In this document: piece after piece, positions 53,795 to 62,875 of the stretch
Position numbering within the stretch: position 1 is the stretch's first letter
How the letters are laid out: each line of letters opens with the position of its first letter
Source: Nocardia sp. NBC_01503
GTDB taxonomy: Bacteria > Actinomycetota > Actinomycetes > Mycobacteriales > Mycobacteriaceae
DNA: 64,000 nt
Direction: 5' to 3'
Assembly (NCBI RefSeq): GCF_036327755.1
Contig: NZ_CP109596.1
Coordinates: 1,488,001 to 1,552,000 of the forward strand
Translations under genes and position numbers: made by a program
Notes under the pieces: model-generated
Seen by the model: only the letters and a program-made list of their open reading frames with translations
Databases searched by the model: none
What the model was told of the DNA's origin: nothing

Positions 53795-55809
53795 GTTTCG
53801 ACCACCGGATTCACCTCATGCGGCTCGCCGACCTGGGCGAGCACCCCGAGGAAGTCCACCGGCGGCGGTTCATGGTCCGCGCCCGCGGTGACCCCACTGA
53901 TCATGGGGTTATCCGAAAGATCCGCTGTCACACCGAATACCGGCTGGGTGACTCCCAGATCCAAACCCGCTCGGGGGAACAGGTTGGTCAGCCCACCCGC
54001 CGGAGTTGTCGTCACCGCGGCCGCCGCGGGCGTCACCACGGCAGCGCCGGACGGTGCGACTTCGCCCGGCAATCCGGCGGCGGGCACCACCGGATCCGTG
54101 GTGGTCCCGTTCGTCAGACCGAGCAGCTGTGACAGTTCGGCCAGCTTGTCCGGCTGGTTCTGAATCTGCGACATGGCCGCGGTGATCTTGTCCTCCGATA
54201 CACCCAGCAATTGGGCCAGCTTCGCGTTGTCCCCGGTGTTCAGCGCCGAATCGATGGCGGTGAGCAATGACGGCAATGACTGCGCCGCAGTCGTTCCCGC
54301 CTGAGCCAGGCTGCTCAGCAGACTCGACAGCTGCGAGAGCCCCTGACCGCTGCTCGACGAATTGGACGCGGGGCTGGTGGTACCACCGGTCGAGGGCACG
54401 CCGCCCGGGCCGGAGCCATTATTCGAGCCCGCCCCGTTCTGGGCGTTCTTCGCGTCCTCGGCGGCCTTCTTGGCCGCGGCGTCCCTGGCGTCCTGAGCGG
54501 CCTTGTTATCCGCGGCGTCCTTCGCGTCCTGAGCGGCCTTGTTTTCCGCTGCGTCCTTGGCGTCCTGAGCGGCCTTGCGATCGGCCGCGTCCTTCGCGTC
54601 CTGAGCGGCCTTCTTATCGGCGGCGTCCTTGGCGTCCTGGGCAGCCTTCTGGTTGCCTCCGCCGCCCGCATCGGATTTCCCGCCACCGCCACCGCCGCCG
54701 CCACCGCCGGTGTCGGCCTTCCCGCCGCCCTTACCGTCGTCGCCGTCCTTCGGCTTCGGCTTCTCCGGCGTATCGGGCTTCTCGGGCGGCTTCACCGGTT
54801 CCGGCTTGTCCACGGTCGGCTGCGGCATTACCGGCATCACCGACTGGGTGTCCTTGCCGTTGCCGACATAGTCACGATCGAAGTACCTGCGGTAATTCCC
54901 CAGGTCGTCCGTGCACGCCTTGTCCTCTTTATGCGCCGGCATGCACCCCTTGGTCCACGTGACCCAGCGACCGGTGAAGTCGAGCAGCTCGCTCATCAAC
55001 TTCATGGTGTCGAGCATCGGCTGCGCGTCCCGCGCATAACGACGGACGGCCTCACGGGCGCCACTGGCGCCGGCGCCATGCCAGCTGTTGCTGAGCCCTT
55101 CGATCTTGGTCCCGAAATCCCCGATGCTCGTATTCACCTTGTCGGCCAGCGTCTTCCAGTCCTGCCCGGCCAGGTAGTAGGGGTCACCGTTGAGCTCGTT
55201 ATGCAGCCGGATGAGATCTTCCCACTGCTGGTTCTGCCCGCTCTCCCACCTGATGAAGACATTGTCCAGGAAGTTTCCGGCGTCCTTCGCATCCTTGTGG
55301 GCGTCACGATACTTCTTCAGATCGCCCGGGAAATCATGATCGGGAAGCTGCTCGAGTAGACCGATCCGGTACGGCTCCGTCTTGAAACCCGCACTGATCT
55401 CCCCGTCGGGGATCTTGTAGTCACCCAGCTTGTTGATACTGCTCGTCGCTTTGTCCAACTGCTCGGCGGAGAGGCCGTCCGTGTTCTTATAAGCCTGGCC
55501 CGCCGCACGGAACGTCTCCACCATGGCCGTGAGGATGTCGATATGAGTGTCGAAGGCAGTCTGCAATTCGGTCCCGCGGCGACTCAGCCCCTCTGCCAAT
55601 GCCTTTCCCGACGGCAGAAAGCTGATCGCGGGCAGGTGATTCAGCCCGAGCTGATCCACGGCCGACTTATAGCCACGCATCGCACGCAGGAGGTCGCCCG
55701 CGGCATTCATGCCAGTAGTCGCCGCCGACGGATCGAACTGCAAGGTCTTCCCATCGACCTGTGTGTTCAACCCCGAGCCCCACACTGGTGTCTTGTTGTC
55801 AGGTGCCAT
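53791..55809 (-). CDS. PPE-like ESX substrate with Lys/Ala/Asp repeat linker
   Basis: 672 residues, ATG at 55809. The N-terminal 300 residues are helical, with a W-x-G motif in LSNSWHGAGASGAREAVRRY. The middle has a Pro/Lys-rich segment, polyglycine and six 12-residue KAAQDAKDAADK-type repeats. A second helical part rich in Ser/Leu/Gln follows, and the C-terminus resembles that of the other PPE-like protein in ending with a short acidic helix and a Pro/Val tail. It opens the 38-kb leftward run. The 230 bases before it are shared with the divergent dtd gene; no clear promoter was found. Confidence 0.72.
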   Translation of the reverse strand: MAPDNKTPVWGSGLNTQVDGKTLQFDPSAATTGMNAAGDLLRAMRGYKSAVDQLGLNHLPAISFLPSGKALAEGLSRRGTELQTAFDTHIDILTAMVETFRAAGQAYKNTDGLSAEQLDKATSSINKLGDYKIPDGEISAGFKTEPYRIGLLEQLPDHDFPGDLKKYRDAHKDAKDAGNFLDNVFIRWESGQNQQWEDLIRLHNELNGDPYYLAGQDWKTLADKVNTSIGDFGTKIEGLSNSWHGAGASGAREAVRRYARDAQPMLDTMKLMSELLDFTGRWVTWTKGCMPAHKEDKACTDDLGNYRRYFDRDYVGNGKDTQSVMPVMPQPTVDKPEPVKPPEKPDTPEKPKPKDGDDGKGGGKADTGGGGGGGGGGKSDAGGGGNQKAAQDAKDAADKKAAQDAKDAADRKAAQDAKDAAENKAAQDAKDAADNKAAQDARDAAAKKAAEDAKNAQNGAGSNNGSGPGGVPSTGGTTSPASNSSSSGQGLSQLSSLLSSLAQAGTTAAQSLPSLLTAIDSALNTGDNAKLAQLLGVSEDKITAAMSQIQNQPDKLAELSQLLGLTNGTTTDPVVPAAGLPGEVAPSGAAVVTPAAAAVTTTPAGGLTNLFPRAGLDLGVTQPVFGVTADLSDNPMISGVTAGADHEPPPVDFLGVLAQVGEPHEVNPVVET
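54433..54648 (-). repeat. Six 36-bp repeats coding for KAAQDAKDAADK units
   Basis: Six consecutive 12-residue units (variants end DK, DR, EN, DN, AK and the last is KAAEDAKNAQNG). The composition predicts a charged single helix or coiled coil in the PPE-like protein. Confidence 0.85.
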
Positions 55810-56041
55810 CGGTATCTACTGTGCTCCGCCCATTTCAGCTGTGCCTGCCAGCACAACCTATGTCCGTTAACTCTCGGTGGCGCACAAGGAAATTCGCCGT
55901 CCGAAAGGACCTCCAGTCATCCGATTAAACCCTCCCACACGGCAAATCGGTACCGGAGGAGATCAGATTCGCGGGCCTTGCCACCAGAAATCGGGGCATG
56001 GGAAAGGGCGGTCGCCGAGCGATCTGGGAGGATCTGACACC

Positions 56042-56485
56042 GTGCGGGTACTGGTGCAGCGGGTGAGTTCGGCGCAGGTCACGGTGGACGGGGAGGTGGT
56101 CGGCCGGATCGATCCGGGCGCGCATGACGCGCCGCATGGATTGGTGGCGCTGGTCGGGGTCACCCACGGCGATACCGAGGCGACCGCGAAAGCTCTGGCG
56201 GACAAGCTGTTCCGGCTTCGCATCCTGGATGGCGAGCGGTCGGCCGCCGATTTGGGCGCACCGATTCTGGTGATCAGTCAGTTCACGCTCTACGCCAATA
56301 CCGCCAAGGGGCGACGGCCGTCCTGGAATGCCTCCGCGCCCGGACCCGTCGCCGAACCCCTCGTCGATAACTTCGCCGCCACCCTGCGCGAACTGGGAGC
56401 CACCGTGGCCACCGGACAGTTCGGGGCGCATATGCACGTCGAACTGGTCAACGACGGTCCCGTCACCTTGCTGCTCGAAGGCTGA
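56042..56485 (+). CDS. dtd: D-aminoacyl-tRNA deacylase
   Basis: 147 residues from GTG at 56042, eight bases after GGGAGGAT; the frame is open further 5' but the family starts at MRVLVQRV. It removes D-amino acids wrongly attached to tRNA, in the cytoplasm. Key motifs are present: [17 protein letters not shown] and the NDGPVT motif near the C-terminus, in place of the more usual NSGPVT. Length is normal for the family. It is convergent with the MazF-like gene, six bases apart. Confidence 0.95.
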   Translation: MRVLVQRVSSAQVTVDGEVVGRIDPGAHDAPHGLVALVGVTHGDTEATAKALADKLFRLRILDGERSAADLGAPILVISQFTLYANTAKGRRPSWNASAPGPVAEPLVDNFAATLRELGATVATGQFGAHMHVELVNDGPVTLLLEG

Positions 56486-56491
56486 ACGGAA

Positions 56492-56836
56492 CTACAAACT
56501 CAAGTGAAGGCGTAGAGCGCGATCCAGTTCCGCGATCAACGAGACGGGCAGACGGCCGAGCGCGGGTCCTACCCGCTCCACCGATACGGAACGGACCTGT
56601 TCAGCCTGAGCTTTGGATACCACGCGCAGGCCGGGTACATCCTCCAGTAACACTTGAAATGGGAACACCCGCTCAGTGTTGGATGTAATCGGGACGATCG
56701 TGATCACACCACGGCCGAGCTGGTCGGCTTTTCGGTTGGCTCCGTCATTGCTCACGATGACTGCGGGACGCGACTTGGAGGTCTCGTTACCTCGGACCGG
56801 GTCCAGGTCGACCAAGACGATATCGCCCCGGCGCAT
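56492..56836 (-). CDS. MazF/PemK-type toxin (mRNA endoribonuclease)
   Basis: 114 residues. The MazF fold is clear: RRGDIVLVDLDPVRGNE at the start, KSRPAVIVSNDGAN, then ITIVPITSN and the late VSKAQAEQVRSVS. MazF toxins cut mRNA at short sequence motifs. The start overlaps the antitoxin stop (TGATG), giving translational coupling. Catalytic Arg and Thr positions appear intact, so it is probably active. Confidence 0.92.
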   Translation of the reverse strand: MRRGDIVLVDLDPVRGNETSKSRPAVIVSNDGANRKADQLGRGVITIVPITSNTERVFPFQVLLEDVPGLRVVSKAQAEQVRSVSVERVGPALGRLPVSLIAELDRALRLHLSL

Positions 56837-57063
56837 CAGGATTGACCGTCATCGGACGCAGCGGCCCAGACAGCTTCTTCCCCCGTCGATTCCCATTCAT
56901 CCCACGCCTGCTCATAGGCATCTTCGAGCGCGCTGGAGCGAAGCAGCGCGATGGCCTTGGCGATGGCCGCCGAACGACCGGGCAGGCCCGAACGGCATAC
57001 CTCGTCGTCAAGAGCCGCCACATCATCCTCGGACAGACTCACACTCAGCTTCATACCCGCCAT
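56836..57063 (-). CDS. Ribbon-helix-helix antitoxin of the MazF-type toxin
   Basis: 75 residues from ATG at 57063; a second ATG at 57054 is possible. MKLSVSLSEDDVAALDDEV is the ribbon strand and first helix, SGLPGRSAAIAKAIALLR the second helix, and an acidic Trp-containing tail (AWDEWESTGEEAVW) would cover the toxin. As with other MazE-type antitoxins it likely binds its own promoter. An inverted repeat lies right at its 5' end. Confidence 0.9.
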   Translation of the reverse strand: MAGMKLSVSLSEDDVAALDDEVCRSGLPGRSAAIAKAIALLRSSALEDAYEQAWDEWESTGEEAVWAAASDDGQS

Positions 57064-57077
57064 GCTACCCCGGTAGC
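57064..57077. promoter_or_regulatory. Inverted repeat GCTACC-CC-GGTAGC at the antitoxin start, putative operator
   Basis: A perfect 6-base inverted repeat with a 2-base centre directly abuts the antitoxin start codon. Ribbon-helix-helix antitoxins often bind such sites to repress their own operon. Assignment is by position and symmetry. Confidence 0.5.
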
Positions 57078-57094
57078 AAAGCGGGTGGGAAGAA

Positions 57095-57895
57095 CTACTC
57101 CGGACGCAGGGTCAGGATGCGCGGGCCGTCCTCGGTGACCGCGACCGTGTGCTCCCAATGGGCGGCACGGGTGCCGTCCGTGGTGACGACCGTCCAGTCG
57201 TCCTCGAGCGTCTTGGTCTCGGTGGTGCCGAGGGTCAGCATCGGTTCGATGGCCAGGACCGAACCGACCACCAGACGCGGGCCCTTACCGGGTGCGCCCT
57301 CGTTCGGCAGGAACGGGTCCATATGCATCTCACGGCCGATGGCGTGACCGCCGTAGCCGTCGACGATGCCGTACTTACGGCCGTGCAGATCCTGTGCCGC
57401 ATACGTTCCCAGCTCGATGGCGTGGGAGATATCGGTCAGGCGGGCGCCGTCGACCATGGCGGCGATACCGGCCTCCATGGACAGGCGGGTCGCCTCACTC
57501 AGCAGACGATCGGCCTCGATGATATTGCCGACGCCGAAGGTCCAGGCCGAATCACCGTGCCAGCCTTCGAGAATCGCACCGCAGTCGATCGACACCAGAT
57601 CGCCCTCGGCCAGCACATCGTCCTTGGACGGGATGCCGTGCACGACACGATCGTTCACCGAGGAGCAGATCGACCCCGGGAACCCGTGATAGCCCTTGAA
57701 CGAAGGGATCGCCCCGGACTCGCGGATGAGCTGTTCGGCGACCTCGTCCAACTCCAGGGTCGAGACCCCGGGCTTGGCAGCATTGCGCACCGCCACCAGG
57801 GCACGGCCGACGATAGCGCCGGCCGCCGCCATGGCGTCCAGTTCACCGGCGGTGCGGAACGGCACCACCTTCTTGTTCTTGCGGCCGAAGACCAT
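57095..57895 (-). CDS. map: Methionine aminopeptidase, type I
   Basis: 266 residues. It removes the initiator methionine from new proteins. Metal ligands and catalytic residues are all visible: His in YHGFPGS, two Asp in [17 protein letters not shown], His in [11 protein letters not shown], Glu in LAIEPML and Glu near VAVTEDG. It follows adk directly (adk ends at 57896) in the usual actinobacterial secY-adk-map order. Confidence 0.96.
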   Translation of the reverse strand: MVFGRKNKKVVPFRTAGELDAMAAAGAIVGRALVAVRNAAKPGVSTLELDEVAEQLIRESGAIPSFKGYHGFPGSICSSVNDRVVHGIPSKDDVLAEGDLVSIDCGAILEGWHGDSAWTFGVGNIIEADRLLSEATRLSMEAGIAAMVDGARLTDISHAIELGTYAAQDLHGRKYGIVDGYGGHAIGREMHMDPFLPNEGAPGKGPRLVVGSVLAIEPMLTLGTTETKTLEDDWTVVTTDGTRAAHWEHTVAVTEDGPRILTLRPE

Positions 57896-58441
57896 TCAGC
57901 GACCCAGCGCCGCGAGCGCTCGCGCGTTCACGTCTTCGATCTCGCCGATACCCTCGACCGAGACAACCAGGCCGTCATAGTGATCCAGCAACGGTTCGGT
58001 CTCCTCACGGTAGACACGCATACGGTTACGGATGGTCTCCTCGGTGTCGTCGCCGCGGCCACGGGCCAGCATGCGCTCCACCACGACGTCCTCGGCGACC
58101 ACGAAGCACAGTACGGCGTCGAGCTCATGGCCCGACTCCTTGAGCATCTTCTCCAGCGCGTCGGCCTGGTCCACGGTGCGCGGGTAACCGTCCAGCACGA
58201 AACCATTGGTCGCGTCCGGCTCGGCGATGCGCGCCTCGACCATGCGGTTGGTCACCGTGCTGGGCACGAGATCGCCCGCGTCCATGAACTTCTTGGCTTC
58301 CAGGCCCAGCGCGGTCTGCTGGCTGATGTTCGCGCGGAACAGGTCACCCGTGGAGATGTGCGGTACACCCAGCTTCTCCGACAGCAGCACGGCCTGAGTG
58401 CCTTTGCCTGCACCCGGCGGCCCGAGCAGAACAACTCTCAC
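57896..58441 (-). CDS. adk: Adenylate kinase
   Basis: 181 residues, overlapping secY's stop by four bases (ATGA). It converts AMP and ATP to two ADP. P-loop [10 protein letters not shown] at 7-16, AMP-binding [11 protein letters not shown], and DGYPRTVDQ are present. The protein is the short form with a minimal lid, as in other actinobacteria. Confidence 0.97.
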   Translation of the reverse strand: MRVVLLGPPGAGKGTQAVLLSEKLGVPHISTGDLFRANISQQTALGLEAKKFMDAGDLVPSTVTNRMVEARIAEPDATNGFVLDGYPRTVDQADALEKMLKESGHELDAVLCFVVAEDVVVERMLARGRGDDTEETIRNRMRVYREETEPLLDHYDGLVVSVEGIGEIEDVNARALAALGR

Positions 58442-59757
58442 TTGAGGAACCCTTCGTAATTTCGATTCATCAACTGGCTCTCGATCTGTTTCACCGTATC
58501 GAGGCCCACGCTCACAATGATCAGCACCGCGGTACCACCGAACGGCAGGTTCTGCACACCACTGTTCGTGCCCAGACCCAGCAGCAGGTTCGGAAGCACC
58601 GCGACCGCGCCCAGGTAGATCGAGCCGGGCAGCGTGATGCGGCTGAGAACGTAGTTCAGATAGTCGGCCGTCGGCTTACCCGGGCGATACCCCGGAATGA
58701 AGCCGCCGAACTTCTTCATCTCGTCCGCGCGCTCCTCCGGATTGAAGGTGATCGCGACATAGAAGTAGGTGAAGAACACGATCAGCGCGAAGTAGATCCC
58801 GACGTAGACCGGGTTGCTCGGATTGACCAGATACTTCTGGATGAGCTCCTGCCACTTGGCCGGCTCGCCCGTGGTCTTCTGGGTCAACTGCGCCAACAGG
58901 TTCGGCAGATACAGCAGCGAGGAGGCGAAGATGACGGGGATGACGCCCGCCTGATTCACCTTCAAGGGTAGGTAGGTCGAGGATCCGCCGTACATCTTGC
59001 GGCCGACCACGCGCTTGGCGTACTGCACCGGAATCCGGCGCTGACCCTGCTCCACGAAGATCACGCCGACGATGACGACCAGCGCGGCGGCGGCGACCAT
59101 CGCGGTCACACCCCAGCCACGGCTGTCGTAGATCGTCTTGCCCTCGGAGGGGATACGAGCCGCGATACCGGCGAAGATCAACAGCGACATGCCGTTACCG
59201 ACACCGCGCTCGGTGATCTGCTCGCCGAACCACATGACCAGCGACGCACCCGCGGTCATGACCAGCACGATGATGATCATGCCGAAGACGGAGGTGTCAT
59301 CGAGGATGTCTTTGGGGCACCCGCGCAGCAGCTGTCCGCGCGAGGCGAGCGCGACCAGACCGGTCGACTGCAAAATCGCCAGCGCCACAGCGAGATAACG
59401 GGTGTATTGGGTCATTTTGTTCTGACCCGACTGACCTTCTTTTCGGAGTTCCTCGAAACGAGGAATCACCACGGTCAACAGCTGGATGATGATGCTCGCC
59501 GTGATGTACGGCATGATGCCGATCGCGAACACCGAGAGTTGAAGCAGCGCGCCGCCGGAGAAGAGATTGATGAGCTGATAGATGCCGGCGGAATCCCCGC
59601 CGTTGACCAGCGCCACACAGTCTTGGACGTTCTTGTAACTGACACCCGGCGAGGGCAGCGAGGCGCCCAGTCGGTAGAGGGCTATCAGTCCCAGCGTGAA
59701 GAGAATCTTCCGCCGTAAGTCCGGGGTCCGGAAAGCCGACACGAAGGCGGAAAGCAC
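58438..59757 (-). CDS. secY: Protein translocase channel subunit SecY
   Basis: 439 residues from GTG at 59757, just after AGGAGG. It forms the Sec export channel in the cytoplasmic membrane. Ten hydrophobic segments are seen in the expected order, with the conserved cytosolic loop ([16 protein letters not shown]) and the C-terminal end [13 protein letters not shown]. It begins the secY-adk-map transcript, separated from rplO by a 191-base spacer with a strong hairpin. Confidence 0.97.
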   Translation of the reverse strand: MLSAFVSAFRTPDLRRKILFTLGLIALYRLGASLPSPGVSYKNVQDCVALVNGGDSAGIYQLINLFSGGALLQLSVFAIGIMPYITASIIIQLLTVVIPRFEELRKEGQSGQNKMTQYTRYLAVALAILQSTGLVALASRGQLLRGCPKDILDDTSVFGMIIIVLVMTAGASLVMWFGEQITERGVGNGMSLLIFAGIAARIPSEGKTIYDSRGWGVTAMVAAAALVVIVGVIFVEQGQRRIPVQYAKRVVGRKMYGGSSTYLPLKVNQAGVIPVIFASSLLYLPNLLAQLTQKTTGEPAKWQELIQKYLVNPSNPVYVGIYFALIVFFTYFYVAITFNPEERADEMKKFGGFIPGYRPGKPTADYLNYVLSRITLPGSIYLGAVAVLPNLLLGLGTNSGVQNLPFGGTAVLIIVSVGLDTVKQIESQLMNRNYEGFLK

Positions 59758-59858
59758 AGATCCTCCTGGCGAACGACATAGGTCAGGCCATGGCTACAAC
59801 GACGGAAACGCCGAATCCCCATGACGGTGTTGGCAGACAACACTTGAACTCTAACAGT

Positions 59859-59891
59859 GACACCGGACGAGCTCGCGACTCGTCCGGTGTC
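59859..59891 (-). terminator. Perfect 13-bp stem-loop between rplO and secY
   Basis: GACACCGGACGAG (59859-59871) and CTCGTCCGGTGTC (59879-59891) form a perfect stem with a 7-base loop, 58 bases after the rplO stop. On the transcript the bases after the stem are CACTGTTAGAG, with no long T run. A terminator or attenuator of the ribosomal operon is likely. Confidence 0.65.
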
Positions 59892-59948
59892 TCTGTGTTA
59901 TTCAGGCTACCGCGCCCGTAGCGGACCCTTGCGGGTCGCTCGAAACGG

Positions 59949-60392
59949 TCAGGCCAGAACGGTGGTGGTGCCGCCGGCCGCGGTGATCTTATCCGTGGCG
60001 GAGGTGGAGAACTTATCGGCCGAGACCTGAACGGCCACACCGATTTCGCCCTCGCCGAGGACCTTCACGAGCTCGTTCTTGCGAACGAGGCCGCGAGCGA
60101 CCAGCTCGGACTTGCCGATGGTGCCACCCTCGGGGAACACCCGCGCGATGTCAGCGACATTCACGACCTGGTATTCGGTGCGGAACGGGTTCTTGAACCC
60201 CTTCAGCTTCGGCAGACGCATGTGGATCGGCATCTGCCCGCCCTCGAAGCGGACCGGAACATTCTTGCGAGCCTTCGTACCCTTGGTACCGCGGCCCGCG
60301 GTCTTACCCTTGGAACCCTCACCGCGACCCACACGGGTCTTCTCGGTCTTGGCACCCGGGGCAGGACGCAGGTGGTGCAACTTGATGGTCAT
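59949..60392 (-). CDS. rplO: 50S ribosomal protein L15
   Basis: 147 residues, standard length. L15 motifs: [30 protein letters not shown] and [12 protein letters not shown]. It is the last ribosomal gene of this block, two bases after rpmD. Start ATG follows GGAGG. Confidence 0.97.
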   Translation of the reverse strand: MTIKLHHLRPAPGAKTEKTRVGRGEGSKGKTAGRGTKGTKARKNVPVRFEGGQMPIHMRLPKLKGFKNPFRTEYQVVNVADIARVFPEGGTIGKSELVARGLVRKNELVKVLGEGEIGVAVQVSADKFSTSATDKITAAGGTTTVLA

Positions 60393-60394
60393 GC

Positions 60395-60574
60395 TTAAAC
60401 CTCCTCAACCTGAACGAGGTGGCGCACGACGTTGATCAGACCGCGGTTCTGCGCGTTGTCCTCACGGACGACAGTCTGGCGAATGCCACGCAGGCCGAGG
60501 GTCCGCAGCGACTCGCGCTGGTTACGCAGGGCGCCAATGGAGCTCTTGGTCTGGGTCACTTTGAGATCTGCCAT
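60395..60574 (-). CDS. rpmD: 50S ribosomal protein L30
   Basis: 59 residues from ATG at 60574. [14 protein letters not shown], then [16 protein letters not shown] and the end [10 protein letters not shown] are typical of bacterial L30. The upstream open frame overlaps rpsE and is not part of the protein. It sits between rpsE and rplO in the normal order. Confidence 0.96.
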   Translation of the reverse strand: MADLKVTQTKSSIGALRNQRESLRTLGLRGIRQTVVREDNAQNRGLINVVRHLVQVEEV

Positions 60575-60575
60575 G

Positions 60576-61226
60576 TCAGACTCCCTGTCCCGCACGCGCA
60601 CGCAGCATGCCCGCAGGTGCCACGTCCTCGATCGGCAGACCGCGGCGAGCGGCAACCTCTTCGGGGCGCTGCAGCATCTTGAGAGCAGCAACGGTGGCGT
60701 GCACAACGTTGATGGCGTTATCGCTACCCAGCGACTTCGCCAGAATGTCGTGGATGCCAGCGCACTCCAGCACGGCACGAGCCGCGCCACCGGCGATCAC
60801 ACCGGTACCGGGCGACGCCGGACGCAGCATGACGACACCGGCCGCCGCCTCACCCTGAACGGGGTGAGTGATGGTGGAGCCGATCATCGGAACGCGGAAG
60901 AAGCTCTTACGAGCCTCCTCGACACCCTTCTGGATGGCCGCGGGAACTTCCTTGGCCTTGCCGTAGCCGACGCCGACCAGACCGTTGCCGTCACCGACGA
61001 TCACGAGGGCGGTGAAGCTGAAGCGACGACCACCCTTCACGACCTTGGAGACGCGGTTGATCGCGACTACGCGCTCGAGCTGATTGCTCTTCTCGGCCTG
61101 CTGCTGATCGCGACGATCGCCGCGACCGCGGCCACGGCCGCCATCACGATCGTTGCCACCAGCGTTGGGGCCATTGTTACCGGCGGGACCGTTGTTTCCG
61201 CCGTCACGCCGCTGACGTCCCGGCAT
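60576..61226 (-). CDS. rpsE: 30S ribosomal protein S5
   Basis: 216 residues. The S5 core starts at [19 protein letters not shown] and includes [13 protein letters not shown] and [14 protein letters not shown] [11 protein letters not shown]. The first 45 residues are an Asn/Gly/Arg-rich extension, common in actinobacteria. Ends two bases before rpmD. Confidence 0.97.
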   Translation of the reverse strand: MPGRQRRDGGNNGPAGNNGPNAGGNDRDGGRGRGRGDRRDQQQAEKSNQLERVVAINRVSKVVKGGRRFSFTALVIVGDGNGLVGVGYGKAKEVPAAIQKGVEEARKSFFRVPMIGSTITHPVQGEAAAGVVMLRPASPGTGVIAGGAARAVLECAGIHDILAKSLGSDNAINVVHATVAALKMLQRPEEVAARRGLPIEDVAPAGMLRARAGQGV

Positions 61227-61281
61227 CAGACGTTCCTTCCGTTCACGCAGGCGGTGCCTGCAATGTGCACAGTGTTGATCA

Positions 61282-61689
61282 TCAGAACTTCAGCCCACCT
61301 TCACGGGCGGCATCGGCAAGCGCCGCGATACGGCCGTGGTAGTCGTGACCACCACGGTCGAACACGACCGCCTCGATACCGGCAGCCTTGGCGCGGGCGG
61401 CGATGAGCTCGCCGACCTTCGCGCCCTTGGCGGACTTGTCACCCTCGACGGCACGCACATCGGCCTCGATGGTCGACGCGTAGGCAATGGTCTTGCCCAC
61501 GGAATCGTCGATCAGCTGAGCGTGGATGTGGCGCGCAGAGCGGTTGACCACCAGGCGCGGACGCACGGTGGTGCCTTCGATCTTCTTGCGCAGACGGAAG
61601 TGGCGACGCGTCTTCGACAGACGGCGACGGGTCGAAACGTCCGTGCCGACCGGCTTACGCCGGGCCTTCTGCTTTTCGGTTTGTGCCAT
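61282..61689 (-). CDS. rplR: 50S ribosomal protein L18
   Basis: 135 residues. L18 hallmarks: [32 protein letters not shown] and the end [20 protein letters not shown]. It lies between rplF and rpsE with a 55-base gap before rpsE. Confidence 0.97.
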   Translation of the reverse strand: MAQTEKQKARRKPVGTDVSTRRRLSKTRRHFRLRKKIEGTTVRPRLVVNRSARHIHAQLIDDSVGKTIAYASTIEADVRAVEGDKSAKGAKVGELIAARAKAAGIEAVVFDRGGHDYHGRIAALADAAREGGLKF

Positions 61690-61692
61690 GGC

Positions 61693-62232
61693 TTACTTAC
61701 CCGTCTTTCCGACCTTGCGGCGAACGACCTCGCCGGCGTAGCGGATGCCCTTGCCCTTGTACGGGTCGGGCTTGCGCAGGCCGTGAATAACCGCTGCGAT
61801 CTGGCCGACCTTCTGCTTGTCGATGCCGGAGACCGAGAACTTGGTCGGGGCCTCCACCGCGAAGGTGATGCCTTCGGGCGCCTCGATCGGCACCGGGTGG
61901 CTGTAGCCCAGGGCGAACTCGAGGTTCGAGCCCTTGGCCTGCACGCGGTAACCGACGCCGAAGATTTCCATCTTCTTCTCGTAGCCTGCGGTCACACCGA
62001 CGATCATGTTGCTGATCAGGGTGCGGGTCAGGCCGTGCAGCGAGCGGTTCTGACGCTCGTCGTTCGGACGAACGACCTCGAGCTCACCGGACTCCGCCTT
62101 GGTGACGGTGATCGGCTCGGCGACCACGTGCGACAGGGTGCCCTTGGGACCCTTCACCGCAACGTTCTGGCCGTCGATGGTCACCTCGACACCGGCGGGA
62201 ACCGGGATCGGCTTCTTACCGATACGCGACAT
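61693..62232 (-). CDS. rplF: 50S ribosomal protein L6
   Basis: 179 residues. [15 protein letters not shown] at the start and the C-terminal [19 protein letters not shown] motif are diagnostic for L6. It follows rpsH by 15 bases. Confidence 0.98.
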   Translation of the reverse strand: MSRIGKKPIPVPAGVEVTIDGQNVAVKGPKGTLSHVVAEPITVTKAESGELEVVRPNDERQNRSLHGLTRTLISNMIVGVTAGYEKKMEIFGVGYRVQAKGSNLEFALGYSHPVPIEAPEGITFAVEAPTKFSVSGIDKQKVGQIAAVIHGLRKPDPYKGKGIRYAGEVVRRKVGKTGK

Positions 62233-62247
62233 TTGTTCCTACCTCCC

Positions 62248-62646
62248 TTACCAGACGTAGGCGAGGACTTCCCCGCCTACACTCTGCTGCTTGGCCTGAC
62301 GGTCCGTGAGCAGACCAGCGGACGTGGAGATGATCGCCACGCCGAGGCCGCCAAGCACCTTGGGCAGGTTGGTGGACTTCGCGTACACACGCAGACCCGG
62401 CTTCGACACGCGACGCACGCCCTGCAGGCTGCGCTCACGGCTCGGGCCGTACTTGAGGTCGACGACGAGGTTCTTGCCAACCGGGGCATCTTCGATGCGG
62501 TAATCGGCGATGTAACCCTCACGCTTCAGGATCTCGGCAATGTTCACCTTGATCTTGGAGTGGGGGGCCTTCACCTGATCGTGGTACGCCGAGTTGGCGT
62601 TGCGCAGACGGGTCAAGAAGTCTGCGATTGGATCAGTCATGGTCAT
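62248..62646 (-). CDS. rpsH: 30S ribosomal protein S8
   Basis: 132 residues starting [18 protein letters not shown], as in other actinobacterial S8 proteins, and ending GGEVLAYVW. The motif [18 protein letters not shown] is intact. In most relatives rplE and rpsN (rpsZ) stand directly upstream; here a 229-base spacer and an oxidase gene do. Confidence 0.98.
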   Translation of the reverse strand: MTMTDPIADFLTRLRNANSAYHDQVKAPHSKIKVNIAEILKREGYIADYRIEDAPVGKNLVVDLKYGPSRERSLQGVRRVSKPGLRVYAKSTNLPKVLGGLGVAIISTSAGLLTDRQAKQQSVGGEVLAYVW

Positions 62647-62824
62647 GAGTGACCGCTACCCTTCTCGCCGCGGTTCCCATTCAGCACCGTCACACGGGCG
62701 GTCGTGGGCCTACGACAATTCGGTTCGGTCCAGCCGGGAGTGCCCGACCGGATGATTCGCTATCGCCTATCGGGCAACGCCGCACAACGAGGTGCGGACA
62801 TAGATGTGCCCAGGCAACCGGTCT

Positions 62825-62853
62825 AGTGTAGGCAACCCCTGCTCAGCCGCCAA
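62825..62853 (-). promoter_or_regulatory. Putative promoter of the rpsH operon
   Basis: On the minus strand TTGGCG (62853-62848), a 17-base spacer and TACACT (62830-62825) fit a good housekeeping promoter. Transcription would start near 62818 and give a leader of about 170 bases before rpsH, room for a ribosomal-protein control structure, though I did not identify one. Confidence 0.55.
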
Positions 62854-62875
62854 ATCGGGGGTGCTGTGGGACTGC

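Noticed and set aside
57149..58459. 436-codon plus-strand frame opposite map and adk
   Set aside because: Shadow of two unmistakable housekeeping genes on the minus strand.
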